The notes below the pieces were generated by a model. It ran no database searches, was not told the DNA's origin, and was given only the letters and a program-made list of their open reading frames with translations. From Marinobacter sp. (lineage in GTDB: Bacteria > Pseudomonadota > Gammaproteobacteria > Pseudomonadales > Oleiphilaceae): a DNA stretch of 6,803 nt. This document shows positions 1 to 5,362 of this stretch, piece by piece. Each line of letters opens with the position of its first letter. Position 1 is the first letter of the stretch. The stretch covers positions 1 through 6,803 of the forward strand of contig JAEPMM010000181.1 of the NCBI GenBank assembly GCA_017643965.1, given 5' to 3'. The position numbers were made by a program, and so were the translations under genes.

Positions 1-290
1 AGGCGGAGCGGGTGTCCCAGAAACGGCTGGCGGGCATTGCGGGTATCGAAACCTCGCCGGTGGATCGCATGGTGCGGGGCCTGCCGGTGCGGGGCATCCG
101 CTCGGTGCTGAAATTGGATCAGACCGCGTTCGCCTCGGAAGGCGACCTGTACCTGTTCGGCACGGTTCTCAGTCAGTTTTTTGCGCTTTACGCGAGCATT
201 AACGCCTTTCACCAACTGGAAGTGGTGAATACAGACAATCAGGAACGGTATACATGGACGTTACAGCAAGGTCAGCAGCCGCTGACGTAG
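1..290 (+). CDS. tssF: TssF, T6SS baseplate wedge protein (3' end only)
   Basis: This is the C-terminal part of TssF; the reading frame is open to the left edge (first full codon at 3) and stops with TAG at 288-290, giving about 95 visible residues of a family usually near 600. TssF forms the T6SS baseplate wedge with TssG and TssE at the cytoplasmic face of the inner membrane. The visible piece shows the family's C-terminal pattern: an RGL segment followed by a hydrophobic/basic strand, then LKLDQTAF, then LYLFGTVLSQFFALYASINAF, a well-conserved stretch before the terminal strand. A GTG at 12 is in frame but is not a plausible start, because homology runs through it. The end of the gene overlaps the start of tssG by 37 nt in another frame and carries the tssG ribosome binding site. 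The identification rests on recognised motifs plus the adjoining tssG. Confidence 0.93.
   Translation, partial: AERVSQKRLAGIAGIETSPVDRMVRGLPVRGIRSVLKLDQTAFASEGDLYLFGTVLSQFFALYASINAFHQLEVVNTDNQERYTWTLQQGQQPLT
241..245 (+). promoter_or_regulatory. Ribosome binding site of tssG, inside tssF
   Basis: AGGAA lies 8 nt before the ATG at 254 and within the tssF coding region. It supports the overlapping tssG start rather than a later in-frame start, and implies that ribosomes finishing tssF load tssG. Confidence 0.7.
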
Positions 291-1270
291 CCGAGCTGCA
301 ACCCGTTCTGGGCAATGCACGGCGCTACAGTTTTTTTCAGCTGGTGGATCTGATTCACCGGCACCACGGTGACGATCTGGAACGGTCGCAGGACGACCAG
401 CCCCGCCGTGAGCGCATTCGTTTCTCGGCGTCCGCCGGCCTGGGCTTCCCGGGCAGTGATGTGGTGTCCGCGTTCTCGCCGGAGCACGAGCACGCGCCCT
501 ACCAGATGGAAGTGAGTTTCCTGGGATTGCACGGCTCGCAGTCGCCACTTCCGGGTTATTACCTGGAGGATCTGGCCTGGGAGGCGGGTCAGGACCTGGG
601 CATTCGCCGTCACTTTCTGGATTTTTTCAACCACCGGCTGGTGACCCTGTTCCACCGCTCCTGGCGCAAGTACCGCTATTACGTGCGTTTCCGCCCCGGC
701 GCGTCTGACGGCTTTTCCGAGCACATTTTTGCGCTGGCCGGGCTGGGCGATCGCCGCCTGCGGGACGCCACGCCGGTGAACTGGTCGAAGATGCTGGCCT
801 ACGCCGGGCTGATGGCCGGCCGCAGCCGCTCGCCGGATGTGGTCAGCGGCATTGTCGCCCACTGTTTCGATCTGGACGACGTCAGCATCGAACAGTGGGT
901 ACTGCGTCGGGTAGCGATTCCGCGGGATCAGCAGACCCGGTTGGGCCGGTCCAATGCGGCGTTGGGACAGGACACATTGATCGGAGCCGGCGTTCGCGAC
1001 CGCAGCGGCAAGTTCATCCTGCGCGTCCGCAACCTGGATCGCCAGCGCTTCGCAGATTTCCTGCCCAACGGCAAGGACCACCAGCGCCTGGTGAAGCTGG
1101 TGGAATTCACCACCCGGGAGCAACTGGCCTATGACCTGGAATTGCAAATGCGCCCGAAAGACGTCAAGCCGATGCAGATGGGCGCGGATGTGCGGCTGGG
1201 CTGGAACTCGTTCGTGACGCCGGAAAAGGCGCGCAAGCTGCCTGCGGTTCGCCTCCAGATTCGTCGCTGA
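254..1270 (+). CDS. tssG: TssG, T6SS baseplate wedge protein
   Basis: TssG (338 aa, normal family length) pairs with TssF in the baseplate wedge that nucleates tube and sheath assembly and recruits TssK. Visible family marks: a YSFFQLV start of the conserved region at residues 25-31; the GLHGSQSPLPGYYLEDL motif at residues 91-107 (the usual G..G..G.LP.yy pattern); the FFNHRLVTLFHRSWRKYRY segment around 124-142, typical of TssG/VasB; the LGQDTLIG...D element at 237-249; and the late LGWNSF motif at 315-320. The ATG at 254 is preceded by AGGAA at 241-245, 8 nt away, inside tssF, so the overlap with tssF is probably real and translationally coupled. tagH follows after 22 nt. No truncation or frameshift is seen. 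It is a soluble cytoplasmic protein with no signal peptide or membrane segment. Confidence 0.96.
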   Translation: MDVTARSAAADVAELQPVLGNARRYSFFQLVDLIHRHHGDDLERSQDDQPRRERIRFSASAGLGFPGSDVVSAFSPEHEHAPYQMEVSFLGLHGSQSPLPGYYLEDLAWEAGQDLGIRRHFLDFFNHRLVTLFHRSWRKYRYYVRFRPGASDGFSEHIFALAGLGDRRLRDATPVNWSKMLAYAGLMAGRSRSPDVVSGIVAHCFDLDDVSIEQWVLRRVAIPRDQQTRLGRSNAALGQDTLIGAGVRDRSGKFILRVRNLDRQRFADFLPNGKDHQRLVKLVEFTTREQLAYDLELQMRPKDVKPMQMGADVRLGWNSFVTPEKARKLPAVRLQIRR

Positions 1271-1279
1271 TTACAGAAC

Positions 1280-1284
1280 AAGGA
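1280..1284 (+). promoter_or_regulatory. Ribosome binding site of tagH
   Basis: AAGGA lies in the 22-nt gap after tssG, 8 nt before the ATG at 1293. It favours that ATG over the in-frame ATG two codons later. Confidence 0.65.
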
Positions 1285-1292
1285 CACAGCAT

Positions 1293-2645
1293 ATGGACAT
1301 GGGTCAGTCACTGAAACTGCAGATAAGTAACCCCACCGCCGTTGGCAGTGGGCTGTTGCCGGAGCACGAATTTACCACCGCCGGCGGCTCCATCGGCACC
1401 GCCACCAGCGACACCTGGCAGTTGTCGTCTCATCGTACCGGGGCCACCGCCGGCCACGCCGAGGTGCGGTTCATCGACGGCGTTTTCTGCCTGATTGACC
1501 GCAGCGGCCGCACCTACATCAACAGCGCCAGTCAGCCCCTGGGGCGTGGCCGGCGGGCGAGGCTGAAAAGCGGCGATGTGATCACCATCGGCCGCTACCG
1601 GATCCGGGCCGAGCTCGGTGAAGGCCGCCAGGCTGTGGCGGATCCGTTCGCCGACGAGCACATCGAGGATCGTTCCCTGGTGAACGTGGAAGAAGGCTCG
1701 CTGGTCCGCTCAGAACGTCAGACGCTGGAAACCGCCGGTCATGAGCCCCTGAGCGGCCTGGCTCCGGCGGCCGGAGAGCCGGTCAGCGATGATCCGCTGG
1801 ACCACTGGCAGGAGCAGGACACGCCGCAGAAGGAAACTCGGGCAGCGTCACGGGAGCGGACGCTGCTGGCGGACCGTCCGGAATGGTTCGCCGCCGAAGG
1901 TGAAGTGACCGATCAATACCGGGATCATCGCGATGTGGCGATGGGCTTGCCGGTCAGGCAGGGAGAGCACAACAGCATGACGGAACAGACAACCACGCCA
2001 GTGCCGGCGCAATCACAGCGGGAGGCTCACAGAGAGTCGGGTGATCACAGCCGCCAGCACATCAGCGGCGCGCCCCTGCTCAAGGGCATGGACACCGAAC
2101 TCGGCTTTGCCGACAGCGACGAGATGCGGCTGTTTCTGGAAGAAGCCGGGCAGACCCTGAAGGCCACCGTGGAGGGACTGCTGGCCCTGCACCAGAGTGA
2201 GGACAGCCGTCATCAGGCCCTGCGCACCCGGTTGCAGCCCATTGAAGACAACCCGCTGCGGCTGGGGCAGGACTACCAGAACACGGTACAGACCCTGTTT
2301 GCCAGCGAACGCAGCCCGGTGCACCTGTCCGCACCGGCGGCGGTCAGCGAGAGCCTGCAGAGCCTGCGCCATCACCAGCTGGCTACCCGGCAAGCCATCA
2401 GTGAGGGGCTGGAAGCGATTCTTCACGCCTTCTCGCCGGAAGCCCTGCTGCGCCGTTTCCACGGTTATCGCCGTGGCCTGCAGCAACACGAAGACGAAGG
2501 CCATTGGGCCTGGGGCATGTACGAGCATTATTACCGAGAACTGAAATCCAGTCGTCAGCAGGGTTTCGAGCGCCTGTTTCAGGAGGTGTTCGACCAGGCT
2601 TACGACCAGCATTTGCGTCAACTACAGAGGGAGAACCTGTTGTGA
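1293..2645 (+). CDS. tagH: TagH-type FHA-domain protein, T6SS accessory scaffold
   Basis: This 450-aa protein has the two-part layout of T6SS FHA proteins (TagH/Fha, called VasC in Vibrio). Residues about 28-108 form an N-terminal FHA domain. About 109-265 is a polar, charged, probably disordered linker with a Thr-rich patch at 230-235. About 266-450 is a helical C-terminal domain, beginning near LGFADSDEMRLFLEEAG and including a HGYRRGLQQ...YEHYY stretch typical of the family. FHA domains normally bind phosphothreonine, and in some T6SSs this couples a PpkA kinase/PppA phosphatase pair to assembly. Here the structural residues remain (G35, W42, H55, D69, S71, N77, G94-D95, IG at 99-100), but the usual ligand contacts are changed: Gly-Arg is G35-T36, Ser-x-Arg-His reads T52-A-G-H55, and Asn-Gly is G72-R73. 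Binding may therefore be phospho-independent. Start ATG 1293 has AAGGA at 1280-1284, 8 nt upstream; an in-frame ATG at 1299 is less well placed. tssJ overlaps its stop by 4 nt. Confidence 0.9.
   Translation: MDMGQSLKLQISNPTAVGSGLLPEHEFTTAGGSIGTATSDTWQLSSHRTGATAGHAEVRFIDGVFCLIDRSGRTYINSASQPLGRGRRARLKSGDVITIGRYRIRAELGEGRQAVADPFADEHIEDRSLVNVEEGSLVRSERQTLETAGHEPLSGLAPAAGEPVSDDPLDHWQEQDTPQKETRAASRERTLLADRPEWFAAEGEVTDQYRDHRDVAMGLPVRQGEHNSMTEQTTTPVPAQSQREAHRESGDHSRQHISGAPLLKGMDTELGFADSDEMRLFLEEAGQTLKATVEGLLALHQSEDSRHQALRTRLQPIEDNPLRLGQDYQNTVQTLFASERSPVHLSAPAAVSESLQSLRHHQLATRQAISEGLEAILHAFSPEALLRRFHGYRRGLQQHEDEGHWAWGMYEHYYRELKSSRQQGFERLFQEVFDQAYDQHLRQLQRENLL
2627..2633 (+). promoter_or_regulatory. 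Ribosome binding site deciding the GTG start of tssJ
   Basis: GAGGGAG sits 8 nt before the GTG at 2642, in the last codons of tagH. Together with the signal peptide beginning right after the GTG, it fixes this start against the in-frame ATG at 2504. Confidence 0.75.
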
Positions 2646-3175
2646 AATACAGTAAAGGGATTTTACTGGCTGCCATTCTGGTGCTGGTGGGGTGCAGTAC
2701 CCCTTACAACGCCGTCTCGAAAACCGCCAAGGTGCTGTGGGATCCGAATATTCCGGTGGGTTACCCGGAGGATCTGCCCAGCCGCGTGGATCTGACCATG
2801 CTGGCGGAACCGGATGTGAACCCCAACGAATCATTGGCACCCACGCCGATCGCCTTTCAGGTCATCGAGATGCGCGACAGTTCCATGTTGATGGCGGGTG
2901 ATTTCGACCAGTTGCTGAGCGATCTGGAAGATTCACTGGGCCAGAACTACATCGATCACGACGACTATTCCCTGGTGCCGGGGCAATTCCGCTTCATCGA
3001 GCCGTTCGAGATCGACAGTGACACCCGTTTCATCGGCATCATCGCGTTCTATGCCTACCCGAATCTGTCCCAATGGAAGAAGGTGGTCAAGGTGGACCCG
3101 ATCGGAGGGCGCTACCACCTGCTGGTCAACCTGCGTGAGCGGGAAGTGAAACTCAGACGTTCGGACGAATCCTGA
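2642..3175 (+). CDS. tssJ: TssJ, T6SS outer-membrane lipoprotein
   Basis: TssJ is the lipoprotein that anchors the TssJLM membrane complex to the outer membrane by binding the periplasmic domain of TssM. The chosen start is GTG at 2642, giving 177 aa, a normal length. It yields a textbook lipoprotein signal: positively charged start (K2, K5), hydrophobic core from residue 7 to 16, and lipobox LVGC with Cys18 as the lipidation site. Serine at +2 is consistent with outer-membrane sorting. The mature part shows the TssJ/VasD beta-sandwich pattern: a VDLTMLAEPDVNPN strand (49-62), PTPIAFQVIEMRDSS (67-81), the DFDQLL helix (87-92), the FRFIEPFEI strand (116-124) and the IGIIAFYAYP strand (131-140). 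The start overlaps the tagH stop as GTGA and has a purine-rich GAGGGAG site 8 nt upstream. An ATG 138 nt upstream is in frame but would bury the signal peptide inside the protein. Confidence 0.95.
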   Translation: MKYSKGILLAAILVLVGCSTPYNAVSKTAKVLWDPNIPVGYPEDLPSRVDLTMLAEPDVNPNESLAPTPIAFQVIEMRDSSMLMAGDFDQLLSDLEDSLGQNYIDHDDYSLVPGQFRFIEPFEIDSDTRFIGIIAFYAYPNLSQWKKVVKVDPIGGRYHLLVNLREREVKLRRSDES

Positions 3176-4509
3176 TGGCTGTTATGAATCGCGTAGTCTG
3201 GAGTGACGGGCTGTTCATCAAGCCCCAGCACTTCCAGCAACAACAACGGTACCTGGAACACCAGATCAACGAGCGGGCATTGGCGGTGTCCGACTACCTG
3301 TACGGTTTCAGCGATCTGGCACTGAACGACGAGTACCTGAGCTTCGGCCGCATCGGCCTGGTGCATGCCCGCGGGCTGTTTCCGGACGGCACCCGCTTCA
3401 GCTTGCCCCAGGACGACGTCATGCCGGAGCCGCTGGAAATCACCGACGCCTCGGTGGCCAACCAGGTGGTGTATCTGGCGTTGCCGCTGGGCAGCGAGGC
3501 ACTGGCGGAAGTGGAGTGGCCGGAAGCCGCGATAGCCGGGCGTTTCCGCGCCCACAGCGAGGAAATCCGCGACCTGCATTCCATTGACGGCGACGCCCAT
3601 GCCATTGACGTGGCCCGGGTGGCGCCGCGGCTGATGCTGGAGCGGGATGATCGCAGCGCCTACGCGGCACTGGCCATCGGCCGGATTCTGGAGAAGCGCC
3701 CGGACGGCAGCCTGGTGATGGACCCGAACTTCATGCCCACCATGCTCAGCGTGCGCGCCGCACCCCGCCTGCAGCGGTTTGTCGGCGAAATGGCCGGGCT
3801 GATGAAAGAACGTGCCCGCAACATTGCCGAACGGGTCGGCGCGCCGGGGCCGGGCGGCGTGGCGGATGTGGCGGATTTCCTGCTGTTGCAGATGCTCAAC
3901 CGCGCTCACCCCCGCTTCATGCATCTGGCGCGGTTGCGGCAACTGCACCCGGAGCGCCTGTACGAAGCGCTGCTGGAGCTGTGCGGTGAACTGGTGACCT
4001 TCACCGATGAGAGCCGTCTGCCGCGGGAATACAGCGCCTACGACCACGACCTGCCGGAGAGTTCGTTCACGTCGCTGATGCAGGTGTTGAGGCAATCCCT
4101 GAGCACGGTGCTGGAGCCGCGGGCGCTGGCCATCCAGCTGCAGGAACGCCAGTACGGTCTGACCGTGGCGCCGATTCAGGACGTTCAGCTGATCGGCAAC
4201 GCCGAGTTCATTCTGGCGGTGAAAGCCGACATGCCGCTGGACGATCTGCGCAAGCAGTTCACCCAGCAGTGCAAGGTGGCGTCGGTGGAGAAGATTCGCG
4301 ATCTGATCAGCTTGCAGTTGCCGGGCATTCCGCTGTCACCACTGCCGGTGGCCCCGCGCCAGCTGCCGTACCACGCCGGCTTCGTGTACTTCCGCCTGGA
4401 CGACCAGAGCCAGGCCTGGCAGATGCTCGACAACGCCAGCGGCTTTGCCTTCCATGTGGCAGGCAGCTTCGCGGGTATGGAAATGCAGTTCTGGGCTATC
4501 AGGAGCTAA
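3175..4509 (+). CDS. tssK: TssK, T6SS baseplate-membrane complex adaptor
   Basis: TssK (444 aa, the normal length) is a trimeric baseplate protein that resembles phage receptor-binding proteins. Its N-terminal shell domain binds the TssF/TssG wedge and its C-terminal domain binds the cytoplasmic parts of TssL and TssM. The N-terminus carries the family signature: RVVWSDGLFIKPQHFQQQ at residues 6-23. A helical middle region includes FLLLQMLNR around 235-243 and the following HPRFMHLARLRQLHPERLYE. The C-terminal domain begins around residue 315 and ends AGSFAGMEMQFWAIRS. The ATG at 3175 overlaps the last base of the tssJ stop (TGATG) with only a weak GGA at 3163-3165 ahead, so translation is probably coupled to tssJ. 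A second in-frame ATG at 3184 (M4) is a possible alternative and would not affect the conserved motif. The 3' end contains the tssL ribosome binding site. The gene appears intact. Confidence 0.97.
   Translation: MAVMNRVVWSDGLFIKPQHFQQQQRYLEHQINERALAVSDYLYGFSDLALNDEYLSFGRIGLVHARGLFPDGTRFSLPQDDVMPEPLEITDASVANQVVYLALPLGSEALAEVEWPEAAIAGRFRAHSEEIRDLHSIDGDAHAIDVARVAPRLMLERDDRSAYAALAIGRILEKRPDGSLVMDPNFMPTMLSVRAAPRLQRFVGEMAGLMKERARNIAERVGAPGPGGVADVADFLLLQMLNRAHPRFMHLARLRQLHPERLYEALLELCGELVTFTDESRLPREYSAYDHDLPESSFTSLMQVLRQSLSTVLEPRALAIQLQERQYGLTVAPIQDVQLIGNAEFILAVKADMPLDDLRKQFTQQCKVASVEKIRDLISLQLPGIPLSPLPVAPRQLPYHAGFVYFRLDDQSQAWQMLDNASGFAFHVAGSFAGMEMQFWAIRS
4501..4505 (+). promoter_or_regulatory. Ribosome binding site of tssL, inside tssK
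   Basis: AGGAG in the last codons of tssK lies 7 nt before the ATG at 4513. It is a strong, well-spaced site. Confidence 0.75.
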
Positions 4510-4512
4510 ATC

Positions 4513-5352
4513 ATGGCAGAGGCACAGGTGAAGGATTCACCCTACGGCAGCAGCCCGGGCAACAAGGACACCGGTGGCAGTGCGTTCAGCGATCTGATGT
4601 TTGCGGATCGTAACGACCCGGACCGCAACAGCAATCGTGAGTTTGCCAACGACCAGTTCCAGTTGCGCGGGCTGGAAGACAACCGGCTGATCGATGCTGC
4701 GACACCGTTGCTGGGCCTGGTGATCCGGGTGCGGCGGCTGGCGGATTTCCGCGAAGTGGAAACCCTGTACCGGCAGGTGGTGGACGAAGTGGCCGCCATC
4801 GACCGGGAACTGGTAGAGCAGGGCTACGAACGCCCCACGGTGGTGGCGTATCGCTACGTGCTCTGCGCCTTCATTGATGAGGCCGTACTGGGCACCGATT
4901 GGGGCGCCCACAGCGTGTGGTCACAGCATTCGCTGTTGTCCCGCTTCCACAACGAAACCTGGGGGGGTGAAAAGGTATTCGCCATTCTGTCGCGCATGGA
5001 ACAGGACCCCCAGCGCTACCGCGACATGCTGGCGTTCATTCACCTGTGTCTGTGTCTCGGTTTCGAGGGCCGCTACAAGGTGATGACCAACGGCCGTGAG
5101 GAATATGAGCAGATCATTCGCGGCCTGCATGAGCAACTGAAGAGCCTGCGGGAAGCCGATGAGGCGCAACCGCTGACGGACGCTCTGGCCCATGTGTCGC
5201 CCGCCCGCAACCGCCTGCGCAGCGGCCTGCCGATCTGGGGCATCGGCGGGCTGTTTGCCCTCGCCATGGCCGGCATCTTTTCGCTCTACAACATGGCGCT
5301 GAACGAACGCATCAGGGATGTGCTCAGCGTTCTGGAACAATTACCGAAATAA
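4513..5352 (+). CDS. tssL: TssL (DotU/IcmH family), T6SS inner-membrane protein
   Basis: TssL is a tail-anchored inner-membrane component of the TssJLM complex; its cytoplasmic domain meets TssK and TssM. Of the 279 aa, the first ~40 residues are Gly/Ser/Asp-rich and probably disordered. The DotU domain follows with its hallmark motifs: CAFIDEAVLGTDWG at 118-131, SLLSRFHNETWGGEKVF at 140-156, and HLCLCLGFEGRY at 177-188. A single hydrophobic segment lies near the C-terminus at about 239-261 (LPIWGIGGLFALAMAGIF), leaving a short periplasmic tail of about 18 residues. There is no OmpA-like peptidoglycan-binding extension, so this is the short form, as in the Vibrio-type system; cell-wall anchoring would need another protein. 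The start at 4513 is 3 nt after the tssK stop. A run of seven G at 4961-4967 encodes part of W150-G151-G152. Confidence 0.97.
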   Translation: MAEAQVKDSPYGSSPGNKDTGGSAFSDLMFADRNDPDRNSNREFANDQFQLRGLEDNRLIDAATPLLGLVIRVRRLADFREVETLYRQVVDEVAAIDRELVEQGYERPTVVAYRYVLCAFIDEAVLGTDWGAHSVWSQHSLLSRFHNETWGGEKVFAILSRMEQDPQRYRDMLAFIHLCLCLGFEGRYKVMTNGREEYEQIIRGLHEQLKSLREADEAQPLTDALAHVSPARNRLRSGLPIWGIGGLFALAMAGIFSLYNMALNERIRDVLSVLEQLPK

Positions 5353-5355
5353 GGA
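5351..5355 (+). promoter_or_regulatory. Ribosome binding site deciding the GTG start of tssH
   Basis: AAGGA overlaps the tssL stop codon and lies 7 nt before the GTG at 5363. It supports the GTG as start, which also gives a ClpV-like N-terminus (MIRVELPALIGRLN). Confidence 0.7.
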
Positions 5356-5362
5356 TATCACT

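Noticed and set aside
272..1147. Antisense open frame of about 291 codons opposite tssG
   Set aside because: Same cause as the other antisense frames: tssG on the + strand has recognisable motifs, while this frame has none.
1271..1292. Possible promoter or terminator in the tssG-tagH gap
   Set aside because: The gap is only 22 nt, mostly filled by the tagH ribosome binding site, and shows no hairpin or -35/-10 pair.
2081..2090. Second possible internal start in tagH at ATG 2088
   Set aside because: The nearby AAGGG is only about 2 nt from the ATG, too close for normal initiation.
2504..2641. Longer version of TssJ starting at ATG 2504
   Set aside because: The extra 46 residues are the tagH C-terminus read in another frame, and they would place the lipoprotein signal peptide inside the protein. 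The GTG at 2642 has a good ribosome binding site.
3112..4095. Antisense open frame of about 327 codons opposite tssK
   Set aside because: It lies opposite the TssK coding region, has a His/Gln/Arg-rich composition and no family resemblance. It is an artefact of high G/C at third positions.
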